Below are positions 16,984-24,760 of a stretch of DNA of 28,037 bases, in pieces. A program made the position numbers and the translations under genes. The stretch spans positions 1-28,037 of the IMG/VR virus record IMGVR_UViG_3300040815_000489; one strand, given 5' to 3'. The notes below the pieces were generated by a model. That model worked only from the letters and a program-made list of their open reading frames with translations. It was not told the origin of the DNA and made no database searches. Position 1 is the stretch's first letter. Each line of letters begins with the position of its first letter. The stretch is from a virus.

Positions 16984-17303
16984 TATTTCTTTCTCTTTAG
17001 CTTATCATACTCCTTCTTTAATTGTTCAGAAGATTTTTTGATAGCTCTTGCATCTAGCCAATGAAGAATTTCTAAAAAGAACTCTTGTTCGCTAACGCTG
17101 TACGATCCCATATAAAAAGACAAATTAGTATAGTCTTTGCCTACGTATCCAATTTCAGGATACATTCTGTCTCCTAGTATGTTGAAACAATTGATAGCTT
17201 CAACTACTATATCCGGCATATCTTCCCAGTCTGGGGGTATTTCATGGTCTTTAGGCTCTTGTCCAAGCTGCTCCATCATTGCTAAATACTTGTCCCGAGT
17301 CAT
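16983..17303 (-). CDS. Tail assembly chaperone T-like protein/domain, 106 aa from its own ATG
   Basis: The position directly before the tape measure and after the G-like chaperone is that of lambda T. The protein is helical and acidic-basic: MTRDKYLAMMEQLGQEPKDHE, then IPPDWEDMPDIVVEAINCFN, and it ends with a Lys-rich tail. No good ribosome binding site precedes the ATG at 17303. The same frame is open upstream to 17378 and reads a plausible amphipathic helix (DLEQKEKALKRLEKLFQNSD). The protein is therefore more likely made as a fusion with the G-like protein by a frameshift, as in many tailed phages. Independent translation from the ATG, 10 bases after the G stop, is also possible. Confidence 0.72.
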   Translation of the reverse strand: MTRDKYLAMMEQLGQEPKDHEIPPDWEDMPDIVVEAINCFNILGDRMYPEIGYVGKDYTNLSFYMGSYSVSEQEFFLEILHWLDARAIKKSSEQLKKEYDKLKRKK

Positions 17304-17313
17304 TCCGGTATCA

Positions 17314-17763
17314 CTATTCTGAAATAGTTTTTCCAGCCTTTTTAGTGCCTTTTCCTTTTGTTCCAGATCGAAAGTTCTCTAAGTCAAAGACTACCTCGTT
17401 GAGCCACGTATCAAATTCGGTTGAGTTACTAACTAATACTTCAGCATTATCTATGCTATAGGCTACTTCTGAATCAGGGTCTTGCCCTTCAGAGTCTATG
17501 AGAATAAGAGTTTCTAAATACTCTATTTTTAGTCCTTTCCACCCTTTAATACTTGCTTTTGAAAACTCAGATATAAACTTTTCTTCATTCAAGTCTTCTT
17601 GTACCATACGCGTTTTTCTATCAAACTTGTTGGTTGTGCATCTTTTTCTTAAACTAGTTAACTCCTTTCTGGAAAGATTAGCTACCTCTACAGAGAAGCC
17701 GTCTAGACCTGGAAAGTCTATCCATACAGACTTAGTGTCAACCATTAATTTTTTAAGTTCCAT
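17314..17763 (-). CDS. Tail assembly chaperone, G-like, 149 aa
   Basis: The protein has the common pattern of siphovirus tail chaperones: VWIDFPGLDGFSVEVANLSR, a Lys/Arg-rich helix LRKRCTTNKFDRKTR, then FSKASIKGWKGLKIEYLETL and a late FDTWLNEVVFDLENF helix. Such proteins coat the tape measure and recruit tube subunits, and are absent from the mature virion. AGGAG lies about 11 bases before the ATG. The last 18 residues (after F131) form a Gly/Lys/Thr-rich, low-complexity tail, while the +1 frame over the same DNA encodes a helix that continues into the T-like gene. This contrast supports a frameshift at TTT-C, giving a 259-residue G-T fusion. Confidence 0.8.
   Translation of the reverse strand: MELKKLMVDTKSVWIDFPGLDGFSVEVANLSRKELTSLRKRCTTNKFDRKTRMVQEDLNEEKFISEFSKASIKGWKGLKIEYLETLILIDSEGQDPDSEVAYSIDNAEVLVSNSTEFDTWLNEVVFDLENFRSGTKGKGTKKAGKTISE
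17368..17373 (-). other. Candidate +1 programmed frameshift site (TTT CGA)
   Basis: In the G-like frame the codons read AAC TTT CGA TCT. A tRNA-Phe on TTT could slip forward to TTC while the slow Arg codon CGA is awaited; the next codon would then be GAT in the T-like frame. The downstream frame is open from 17378 to the T stop. The T frame is +1 (equally -2) relative to G, so a lambda-type -1 slip cannot join them. Confidence 0.45.
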
Positions 17764-17778
17764 TTTTAACTAAACTCC

Positions 17779-18669
17779 TCAGTTTGTTACATATTTAAAT
17801 ATTGTTGCTAGAGAACTTGAATTATCTATAATTCTCCAGTCATAGTTTTGAATAAATAAACTGCTTGTATTTATTCGATTTGTAAAAGTACTAGTTGCTG
17901 CTCCTATATGGAACCCTCTAAAAGAGGACCCTGAAAGACCATTTCCCGCCTTTATTTCTAAAGACAGAGAATCGTTCCATGTTTGTACGTTACTAGTATT
18001 CGTATCAGTTAGATACTGAGAAATGGACCCTGCTAATATTTTCTTTTTTACAGTATACCCATCGGGATACATAGAATTTACAGCAGCTCCTACAGCTAAC
18101 GAAGCATTTAGAGTTTCATAAGGTAGCCACTCTATATCGTTCTGTAGTTCAGCAGTTACAGACACTATATCTGTAAGGGAGGAAGAACCTAAAGTTATCT
18201 CTACCGTTGGTGCGACAATAAAGGTTCTTGTATTTGATCTAGATTGAAGAGTGCCTGCTAAGGTCGCTCCTCTTGTCAATTTAGATGCTTCTCCTTGAAT
18301 TTCAATACTCAGGGGCCGTGATTTCTCAATTACGAAACTACCATTTGTAATGACACATTTTTCAAGTTTAAAAACATCTTCAGGTGTTTTTACATAGACA
18401 TCAAAAGAAGCAGTACTTACTAATAAAGTCTCTACTATAGTGAAGTCTGCTTCTTGTAGGGCATATACTTCAAAAGAAAAATTAGCAGGATTTGCCTTAG
18501 TAATCACACTTCCTTCAAAATAATCAGTAGGATTGTGCAGTGTTTTTACTGGGTAACTTTTCTCTGCAAAAGTCTGACTAAAAGACACATCGGTAATATC
18601 TAGAGCGTATCTATTATTATTGTGAACTATGAAAAGTTCTGCTTCTCTCTTAAAATTATAACTTGGCAT
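17779..18669 (-). CDS. Second tail-tube-like protein, paralogue of the major tail protein, 296 aa
   Basis: The protein aligns by eye with the 428-aa major tail protein: FKREAELFIVHNNNRYALDI and VSFSQ match FSRDSKMFIEFDGVVWEVPV and FSFSQ; FSFEVYALQ matches WSFSTYVRP; VFKLEKCVITNGSFVIEKS matches VMKLKDVTVNEASVDFDID; and GSISQYLTDT matches GSFTCYLTED. It is shorter and lacks the insertions. It is the first gene after its own consensus promoter, separated from its paralogue by a terminator, so its level is set independently. The likely role is a minor tube or tube-initiating ring subunit near the tail tip. A role as a tail-tip adaptor is an alternative. The ribosome binding site is weak (AAGAA). 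Confidence 0.72.
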   Translation of the reverse strand: MPSYNFKREAELFIVHNNNRYALDITDVSFSQTFAEKSYPVKTLHNPTDYFEGSVITKANPANFSFEVYALQEADFTIVETLLVSTASFDVYVKTPEDVFKLEKCVITNGSFVIEKSRPLSIEIQGEASKLTRGATLAGTLQSRSNTRTFIVAPTVEITLGSSSLTDIVSVTAELQNDIEWLPYETLNASLAVGAAVNSMYPDGYTVKKKILAGSISQYLTDTNTSNVQTWNDSLSLEIKAGNGLSGSSFRGFHIGAATSTFTNRINTSSLFIQNYDWRIIDNSSSLATIFKYVTN

Positions 18670-18719
18670 TGGTTCTTAGCTCTAAGAGAATAAAGCATTC
18701 TCACTTTTGATGAATCTAT

Positions 18720-18748
18720 ATTATAAGGGAGGTAAGGAAAAATGTCAA
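18720..18748 (-). promoter_or_regulatory. Perfect-consensus sigma70 promoter for the tail module
   Basis: On the minus strand, TTGACA (18743-18748), a 17-base spacer, and TATAAT (18720-18725). The predicted start near 18713 gives a leader of about 44 bases before the 296-aa tail protein. It follows the terminator of the major tail gene, so it opens a new transcription unit running toward the tip protein. Confidence 0.88.
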
Positions 18749-18767
18749 GATTTATTTTTCCTTGGTC

Positions 18768-18793
18768 AAATAAAAAGGGGCCGAAGCCCCTTT
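18768..18793 (-). terminator. Rho-independent terminator after the major tail protein gene
   Basis: On the minus strand an 8-bp stem AAAGGGGC / GCCCCTTT closes on a TTCG tetraloop and runs into TTATTT. It lies about 20 bases after the major tail protein stop codon and just before the next promoter. Confidence 0.93.
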
Positions 18794-18812
18794 CATACCC
18801 AACAATTTTGTA

Positions 18813-20099
18813 TTATACGACAGCGCCGTGATAAATAATTGTTGCTTCATCTGTGCCTGCAATGGTTGTAGGCAGCGCCATGAAGTTCGTCTCAAGAGAA
18901 ATGACGTCCTCAACAGAGTGAGTAGGAATTTCCAAGTGACAAGTAGGCATATTTAATTCAAGACGAGGAGTACCAGAAGCACCACCAATCTTAAATACTA
19001 AAGCAAAAGAGTTAGTTACTACGTTTGTGATACCACGTAAATCATCAAAGAAGTCCGCAGAAGCATTAGTAGCTGAAGTATCTTCCGTTAAGTAACAAGT
19101 AAAAGAACCTGATACAGAACGAGTGCCTGTGACGTGACCGATTGGCACGTTTACAATACCTAATTCTTCTGGAGTAATATAACTGATATTATTAGTAAAA
19201 GTCACGTTACCGCCTGTAAGAGTCAAGCTGTAGTTGGTTTCTAGCTCGTTGACTGAGTCGGAGTCTGGGTCTCTAGTAGTAGGGGTAACACTTAATACTG
19301 TTAGACGATTACGAATAAAGTTATTAGTAGCTAGAACCGCTTCGTCTCTATAGGCAGTTCTTGCTTCTGAACCGTTAGTTACATTTGTAAGAACATACAA
19401 ACGATAAGAATCATTAGCGTCCAGCCATACATCACCTATTGCAATAGTTCCACCATCATTAGTGGTGTCGCTGTGTACAGGGGCGGTGTTATCCTCATGA
19501 GTACTTCCAGTAAAGTCTAGTACTTCTGAAGCACTTCCAGACCAGTTAATAGTAGCAATACCGTCAATATCAAAATCAACGCTTGCTTCATTAACAGTAA
19601 CGTCTTTCAACTTCATCACTTTACGATTATCAGAACCAAGTACAAAGTACACGTTAGCTGTGCCTAATGTGGATGAGTTAGAAGATCCTAAATTAATTGT
19701 ACTAGAAGAGGTACCGGGTGTAATTACATTGGTGCCGCCTGTATCGTAATCGAAAGCGGTAGCATCATAATTTTTTGCACCAGCAAATAAAGCCCAAAGA
19801 ACTTCTTCTACTGCGTGAACTTCAGCTGCAGAATCTGCTTTTCCTGTGCCTGTTGTGCTTGATTTAAATGGGCGTACATATGTTGAAAAAGACCATTCGC
19901 CTGGTGCCAAAGAGTCGTTAAAAGCTCTCCGACCACGACGGCTGACTCCACCTGTAGACTCCATCTCGTTCAGAGTAATCTCTGTACTGTTTGTAGCTTG
20001 CGAGAAACTAAATCCATCTAGTACGGGAACTTCCCATACAACGCCATCAAACTCAATAAACATCTTCGAGTCGCGGCTAAAATATAGTTGTTGTGCCAT
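18813..20099 (-). CDS. Major tail (tube) protein, 428 aa
   Basis: A beta-rich, Thr/Ser/Asn-rich protein placed after the tail terminator gene and before the chaperones, as expected for the tube subunit. The core strands LYFSRDSKMFIEFDGVVWEV and GEWSFSTYVRPF, together with GSFTCYLTEDTSATNASADF, match phage tube proteins. Residues about 200-270 (VHSDTTNDGGTIAIGDVWLD and following) look like an inserted surface domain. AGGAG lies 6 bases before ATG, a strong site fitting a protein needed in hundreds of copies. A strong terminator follows directly, marking the end of a highly expressed unit. A shorter paralogue is encoded next. Confidence 0.85.
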   Translation of the reverse strand: MAQQLYFSRDSKMFIEFDGVVWEVPVLDGFSFSQATNSTEITLNEMESTGGVSRRGRRAFNDSLAPGEWSFSTYVRPFKSSTTGTGKADSAAEVHAVEEVLWALFAGAKNYDATAFDYDTGGTNVITPGTSSSTINLGSSNSSTLGTANVYFVLGSDNRKVMKLKDVTVNEASVDFDIDGIATINWSGSASEVLDFTGSTHEDNTAPVHSDTTNDGGTIAIGDVWLDANDSYRLYVLTNVTNGSEARTAYRDEAVLATNNFIRNRLTVLSVTPTTRDPDSDSVNELETNYSLTLTGGNVTFTNNISYITPEELGIVNVPIGHVTGTRSVSGSFTCYLTEDTSATNASADFFDDLRGITNVVTNSFALVFKIGGASGTPRLELNMPTCHLEIPTHSVEDVISLETNFMALPTTIAGTDEATIIYHGAVV

Positions 20100-20160
20100 A
20101 GTTATCTCCTATGAAACTTGAAAAGACTTGGACGTGAACATTTGTTCGTGCCAGTATTTT

Positions 20161-20610
20161 CTAATAACGAACCTCTATAAGAATCTCTCCGACTCCTAAA
20201 GGCTCAAGTACACCTTCATCAGTATCAATACTGATTATAGTGATCTGTTGAACATTAAATATGTTATTCATTCTATCCGAGTACTGTATCTGAGAGCTCT
20301 CCTCTAGAACTGTCTCTACATCTTCCATCAATGCATTTAGTGCTGACTGCGCATCTTCTTCATTAACATAGCAACGAACAGTGACAGATAAAAACCTGTC
20401 TTTGTACCCTCCGCCTTGATACTCTCTGGTTTCGCTTCCTGCATTTAAATGTATTGCAGGAAACTCTTGTACTTCATCCCAGAATCGTAGAAAGGGATGA
20501 ACATTATTCTCTACATCAGATAAATATGCTCCAGACCCATTTATTTCTTTTAGCTTCTCTGATATAGCTTCTACTATATTTGCTCTTCTAGAAGTGTAAG
20601 TTCTTGTCAT
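20161..20610 (-). CDS. Tail terminator / tail completion protein (gpU-like), 149 aa
   Basis: The order (after the connector and neck genes and just before the tube gene) and the size are those of the tail terminator that caps the tube at its head-proximal end. The sequence starts with a helix (RRANIVEAISEKLKEI) and continues with FPAIHLNAGSETREYQ, RFLSVTVRCYVNEEDAQSAL and a long helix LNALMEDVETVLEE, ending GVGEILIEVRY. This alpha-beta pattern is typical of gpU-type and related terminators. It is linked by TAATG to the gene upstream, with AGGAGAG before the ATG. A 61-base gap without a clear promoter or hairpin separates it from the tube gene. Confidence 0.75.
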   Translation of the reverse strand: MTRTYTSRRANIVEAISEKLKEINGSGAYLSDVENNVHPFLRFWDEVQEFPAIHLNAGSETREYQGGGYKDRFLSVTVRCYVNEEDAQSALNALMEDVETVLEESSQIQYSDRMNNIFNVQQITIISIDTDEGVLEPLGVGEILIEVRY

Positions 20611-22019
20611 TATACTCTCCTAGTATATAGTCTTCCTGTTAAAAATTGTGCAGCGATATTGCGTATAGAAGCGTCTATTAGAGGCCTGGGATCTTTCTGA
20701 GCGTCACTATATCTTGTGCCACTGCCTACTTCATATACTTGATAGGGGTCTTTTTGATACGTATACCCTATGCTGGGAAATCCTTGTGTTGTAGTTGATA
20801 CATCAGTAACTCTTGCGGATGAAGCAAATCGTCCTGACTGATTTTGTAGTCTAGGAGGCCCCATCTTAGACGCAACCTCGTCTGGTAGTTTAGCATTTAT
20901 TAATGCTGCTAAAGCTATCGGTGACATTGCGGTCTTTTGATTCTTACTCGTAGTAACACTGTACTTGTTTCTTTTAATCTTCGAACGTTTAGCTTTCAAG
21001 GGCTTTTTATTATCAGACTGTTTTCCTGAGTATTTTGTCTTTCCTTTTTCTTCTTTTGGCAAAGTAGTTTTACTAAACTTAATAGATTTTTTGCCTTTTA
21101 AAGACTTCTCAATTTCTTCTACAACTATATGTAAGGCTCTATCCGTTACTTTTTCTGTTAAAGGTTTACTGCCCCCAGTATTAGCATACTGTTCTCCAAA
21201 TTTTCCTTGCATGGCATGCTCAAAAAGTGCTTGTTCCAATTTACCTCTTATCTGCTTCCAGTCATATGCTTCTGAACCTGCAGGGTTACTACTTTGAGGG
21301 CCAATTGTTAAAGGTATCTCTAAAGTATCAGAAACACTATACTGTCCTACCATTTGCTCCTTTTGCCACACTGCTGTTACAGCTCCAAAATACTCCCCAA
21401 TAGTGTTAGCTATAACCGTTGTCTGAGCTACTGTAAAGTCACTGTTTATAGTATTTGACATTACGCGTTCATACAACTTGGATAGCGTAAAAGATCCTAC
21501 AGTTGTTTTTTCTTCGTGAAGATTTTGAGTTCTTCTTCTAAAAACTTTCATACCCTCTGCCGAACCTACTCTTTTTCTACTCTGAGCTGATAGTTCTGGA
21601 GTATTCTTTAACTGCTTCCAACCTTGCTGCCATATTATTCTTTGTATAGAAGAGTGTAAGCCACTAGGCTGTCGTACTATAATTTTATTGCCCTCTCTAA
21701 CTACAGATCCTTTCCTTTTACCACGAGTTCTTGCATAGTACGTTTCAAAGTTAGAGTAAACGTGAGAAGCAGCCATAACTGCAGCTTTCTCAATACCTTT
21801 TACTCTGTTTGCAGCAACTTCTGCATCTTTAAAAGACTTCTCTCCGTAGATAGCAGCTATAGTATTATCTCTGTATAGAGTAACCAGGTCAGCTTCTGTT
21901 ATTGTAGTAATGTGGGCTTGTCCACCCATCTGGCTTCTAAGGACTGTATCCCATCGTCGCTTGTATTTAGGATCAGTTAAAAAATCCTTTATAAGCTTGT
22001 CTACAAGTGCTTTACTCAT
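20610..22019 (-). CDS. Neck-region protein of unknown family (HK97 gp10-like position), 469 aa
   Basis: I do not recognise the full-length family. The gene lies between the head-tail connector and the tail terminator, where phages encode head closure or neck proteins, and is joined to both by TAATG overlaps. The last 100 residues (PPRLQNQSGRFASSARVTDV, then GYTYQKDPYQVYEVGSG, PRPLIDASIRNIAAQ) have the flavour of gp10-like neck components, with a closing helix. Residues about 315-365 form a strongly Lys/Arg-rich, low-complexity linker. The N-terminal half is helical and Arg/Lys-rich (RVKGIEKAAVMAASHVYSNF). It is three times longer than usual gp10 proteins, so extra domains or a fused minor head protein are possible. 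Confidence 0.6.
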   Translation of the reverse strand: MSKALVDKLIKDFLTDPKYKRRWDTVLRSQMGGQAHITTITEADLVTLYRDNTIAAIYGEKSFKDAEVAANRVKGIEKAAVMAASHVYSNFETYYARTRGKRKGSVVREGNKIIVRQPSGLHSSIQRIIWQQGWKQLKNTPELSAQSRKRVGSAEGMKVFRRRTQNLHEEKTTVGSFTLSKLYERVMSNTINSDFTVAQTTVIANTIGEYFGAVTAVWQKEQMVGQYSVSDTLEIPLTIGPQSSNPAGSEAYDWKQIRGKLEQALFEHAMQGKFGEQYANTGGSKPLTEKVTDRALHIVVEEIEKSLKGKKSIKFSKTTLPKEEKGKTKYSGKQSDNKKPLKAKRSKIKRNKYSVTTSKNQKTAMSPIALAALINAKLPDEVASKMGPPRLQNQSGRFASSARVTDVSTTTQGFPSIGYTYQKDPYQVYEVGSGTRYSDAQKDPRPLIDASIRNIAAQFLTGRLYTRRV

Positions 22020-22609
22020 TAGTAGTTTTTGTACAAGTCTAACACTCGCTTAATATGGTCTGGGAAAGCTACATTATTACGTTGACTCGTAGAGCTTTGA
22101 TTCTGAATACTAGCTGCGCCAAGAGTTCTACGTTCTTTGTGCTCATCTTTTAAATAGTAAGTAATTAAGTCAATTATTGCTAACTTTAGATCTTCTGGTA
22201 CCGAGGCGTAGCCTGCTCTATAAACTACTTTTACGGACCCAGGACCACGAGGCCAGTTAACAGCACCACCGCTAGAATTAGTTCTAGCAATACTGTCGGT
22301 ACTTTCATCGAGAAAATAGTCGAACGCCGTAGTAGTAAGAGTCGTATAATCTGTTCCATAAGAATCTCTCTCCTGAACTGAAACAATTGAATTTATGGGG
22401 CTTTCTGTTAGTTGAACTATATTAGTTCCCCACGTTATGTTAAATGATTCTTCTTTATTCGTAGAGTAGAAATCTACGAATGTATTACCACAATAAGTTT
22501 TTACTAATTGACTCACAGCCGGAACTAAGGCACTGATACGCAAGTCCTCTTTGGGACTTCCAATGCCTTCTGCTTCTTTATATTCTTCTAATGTTATTAA
22601 ATTTGCCAT
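22019..22609 (-). CDS. Head-tail connector protein (gp6/gp15-like), 196 aa
   Basis: It begins MANLITLEEYKEAEGIGSPK and DLRISALVPAVSQLVKTYCG, the typical start of HK97 gp6-type adaptor proteins, in which a helical bundle docks under the portal. It continues with ITWGTNIVQLTESPINSIVS, FDYFLDESTDSI and WPRGPGSVKVVYRAGYASVP, then EDLKLAIIDLITYYLKDEHK, all characteristic of the family. The role is a dodecameric ring joining portal and tail. It is the first gene after the capsid terminator. No good ribosome binding site or promoter is visible before the ATG, so its transcription may depend on read-through or RNA processing. Confidence 0.85.
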   Translation of the reverse strand: MANLITLEEYKEAEGIGSPKEDLRISALVPAVSQLVKTYCGNTFVDFYSTNKEESFNITWGTNIVQLTESPINSIVSVQERDSYGTDYTTLTTTAFDYFLDESTDSIARTNSSGGAVNWPRGPGSVKVVYRAGYASVPEDLKLAIIDLITYYLKDEHKERRTLGAASIQNQSSTSQRNNVAFPDHIKRVLDLYKNY

Positions 22610-22621
22610 AAGTATATTAGT

Positions 22622-22650
22622 AAAAACTTGGGGGAGAATAAACTCCCCCA
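22622..22650 (-). terminator. Rho-independent terminator after the capsid gene
   Basis: On the minus strand an 8-bp stem TGGGGGAG / CTCCCCCA with a 6-base loop, followed by AGTTTTTA. It lies about 50 bases after the capsid stop, preceded by a second, imperfect hairpin (22659-22683, ATCTGG / CCAGAT arms). It would limit read-through into the connector gene. Confidence 0.88.
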
Positions 22651-22699
22651 GGTTAATAATCTGGAAGAGAGTATCTCCCAGATCAAAGCAACCCTTAGC

Positions 22700-24760
22700 C
22701 TATTGGAAAGGGAAACGAACTGCAGGCTTATTAGTACCCGCGCCAGCAACCAACTCGTTAAAGCCAAGAGACTGAGTTGCGACCAATACGGTACGCTGCT
22801 CTTTGACGATGTAGTCAGTTTCTACGTTAACACCGCGCAAACGTGGAATCACATAGTTATCCATGTTTACAGCAAGAGCTGCAGTAGTAGTAGCTGCACC
22901 AGCGTTAGCCAGGTTGCTAGTTAGACGATCTGTAGCAATTACAGGTGATCCGAAGACCGTACCAACCATACCAGAAAGCTTAGTAGCCAAATCACTACCA
23001 ACTTCTGTTACATCGGTAAATCCTGAAGCATCAATCAAGTTGAAGTATGCATCAGTAGGAACGATGTAAGCTACACGGCTAGCTTCTAGACCGTACTTAC
23101 CCATTTCCTTACGTAGTGCAAGAAGGTTAGCAGGAGTTACAAGACCAGAGCCTGAAGCATCTAGTGCGGTAAGAGCAGAAGCTGCACCGTAACCGTTTGC
23201 ATTGTCAGTACCGTTCACACCTACTAGACCTTTAGAGATGTTACCTGCACCAGCACCAACTAGTAGAGCTGAGTCAATAGCGATTGCGTGAGCACGTGCT
23301 AGAGCTGAGGTAAGCATAGGTAGGATTGAAATAACGATTTGCTCGTCAGTATCAGCAGGAATAAACGTGCTTGAAATCAATCTGTGTGCTTGCAAAATAA
23401 CCTGATTAACGTTATAGTTATTATCAGATGCGCCTGCTTCTTCCAAGTTGTTCGCAGCTGTATCAGCACCGCCAGCACTAAAGTTAGCAGCTTCGGTATC
23501 AGGAGCGATTGGTAGTACAGTAGCACCACTTGAAACTTGAATTTCGCGGAACAAAGGTGCAACCTTCATTGCCTGACGAACTTCTTCTTCAAACTGGTTT
23601 GATACGATTACGTCAACACCAACTGCAGAACCATCACCAGCAGTACCAGTATATGTTACGCCAGCTTTTTCTAGAGTTTCACGGCCAAAGTTAGTATCCC
23701 AACCTTTACCAGTAATCTTACCAAGAATGTGAGCAGACAATAAATCGCCACCCATTGCTTTAGCATCTACGCCGTTTGTACGGCCAGAGAAGTCACGCTT
23801 GCTAGTACGCATAGCTTCAAGCTCAGCTGATTTTTCCATCAACGCAGACTTGTACTTTTCTAGTACTTCAGCAGTTTCAACACCTTTAGATGCGAAGTCT
23901 GCTTGCATGTCAGCCATTAGACGCTCGGCACCTGATTGTACACCAGATACTACAGCAGTCTTAACTGTTTCTTCTTGTTGAGCTTTAGCTTCAGCTTCAG
24001 CTGCTTCTTTCTCAACGATTTCTTGTGCTGCGGCTTCGTCCGCGGCTTTCTGTTCGGCTTGCTTCATGGCAATCTTGGTAGCAGTTTCTTCTGCTACTTG
24101 CTTTGCAAATGCGGCTAAGTCGATTTCTGGAGTATTAACTTCAGACATTTGTATCTCCTTTTGAACCTTTTCGGTTCCGTCCGGTGTATCACTAGCTACG
24201 CTAGAAGTATTAACTTCGTCTTTAGCCAGAGTCTGACCGGCTAGATCTACACGATTTGTGAAAGTTTTTTTGAATTCTTCATACTCGTCCATAGAGTCAA
24301 AAGATTTCGCTAGCGAGAAAGTAGCTTCCTGATTACAAGGTACGGAAACAACCGATACCTCAAATAATTCTGCGTCCTTTATCATTAATCCGTCAGTTTC
24401 CTTTATGAAATCAGCATCCTTGACTCGGAAACCAACAGAAAATGCTCCAAGGATACCTTCTTTTACTAATTCGCAAACATTAGCGGGTGCTGACTTGCTA
24501 ATCTTTGCTTCTAACTCCAGACCATTCTCTGTTACTTTAAGGCCTGTAGCACGACCGATAGGACGATCGTAATCATGATTGAAAAGAATGATAGGGTTCT
24601 TTTCGAAATTCTTTAAACCACCCTTCTCCCAAGCCTGAGCTGAGATAGAGTCGCCAGCACGATCGAAATCTGCTGTACTTGCCATACCGCGAATCATTAC
24701 TGATCCATCGTCTACCGTATGGGTTTTGAAAGTTGAGGTTAAATTAAAAATTTTATCCAT
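22700..24760 (-). CDS. Prohead protease - major capsid protein fusion (HK97 type), 686 aa
   Basis: Residues 1-150 are an HK97-type prohead protease (peptidase family S78): ADFDRAGDSISAQAW, the catalytic His62 in ILFNHDYDRPIGR, Ser108 in GAFSVGFRV and E134 in DAELFEVSVVSVP. A linker to about 204 follows. Residues 210-325 are an Ala/Glu/Lys-rich coiled coil, the delta (scaffolding) domain. From about 345 the HK97 capsid fold is visible (GVDVIVSNQFEEEVRQAM, RLISSTFIPADTDEQI, TPANLLALRKEMGKY, AYIVPTDAYFNLI, GSPVIATDRL). The two enzymes are usually separate genes. Here M205 is preceded by a strong ribosome binding site, so a capsid-only product of 482 residues is likely. The start overlaps the preceding stop by 8 bases. 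A terminator follows. Confidence 0.93.
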   Translation of the reverse strand: MDKIFNLTSTFKTHTVDDGSVMIRGMASTADFDRAGDSISAQAWEKGGLKNFEKNPIILFNHDYDRPIGRATGLKVTENGLELEAKISKSAPANVCELVKEGILGAFSVGFRVKDADFIKETDGLMIKDAELFEVSVVSVPCNQEATFSLAKSFDSMDEYEEFKKTFTNRVDLAGQTLAKDEVNTSSVASDTPDGTEKVQKEIQMSEVNTPEIDLAAFAKQVAEETATKIAMKQAEQKAADEAAAQEIVEKEAAEAEAKAQQEETVKTAVVSGVQSGAERLMADMQADFASKGVETAEVLEKYKSALMEKSAELEAMRTSKRDFSGRTNGVDAKAMGGDLLSAHILGKITGKGWDTNFGRETLEKAGVTYTGTAGDGSAVGVDVIVSNQFEEEVRQAMKVAPLFREIQVSSGATVLPIAPDTEAANFSAGGADTAANNLEEAGASDNNYNVNQVILQAHRLISSTFIPADTDEQIVISILPMLTSALARAHAIAIDSALLVGAGAGNISKGLVGVNGTDNANGYGAASALTALDASGSGLVTPANLLALRKEMGKYGLEASRVAYIVPTDAYFNLIDASGFTDVTEVGSDLATKLSGMVGTVFGSPVIATDRLTSNLANAGAATTTAALAVNMDNYVIPRLRGVNVETDYIVKEQRTVLVATQSLGFNELVAGAGTNKPAVRFPFQ
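24146..24160 (-). promoter_or_regulatory. Internal ribosome binding site and start for the capsid protein
   Basis: AAGGAG, six bases (ATACAA), then ATG at 24148, all inside the protease-capsid frame. It starts MSEVNTPEIDL at codon 205, just where the scaffold coiled coil begins. A small GAACC/GGTTC hairpin lies upstream at 24163-24177. This spacing is better than that of the full-length start and implies more capsid than protease. Confidence 0.75.

Noticed and set aside
16328-17041. 237-codon plus-strand open frame
   Set aside because: It overlaps the well-supported tape measure start and the T-like gene on the opposite strand, lacks a start signal, and translates to Ser/Ala/Leu low-complexity sequence.
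17316-17350. Lambda-type -1 slippery heptamer in the A-rich end of the G-like gene
   Set aside because: A -1 slip leads to the wrong frame, and AAAAAG/GGAAAAAC tracts do not fit X-XXY-YYZ in the G frame.
20100-20160. GAACA/TGTTC inverted repeat in the gap before the major tail gene as terminator or operator
   Set aside because: Only 5 bp with a 2-base loop and no poly-T; no promoter elements nearby. Too weak to call.
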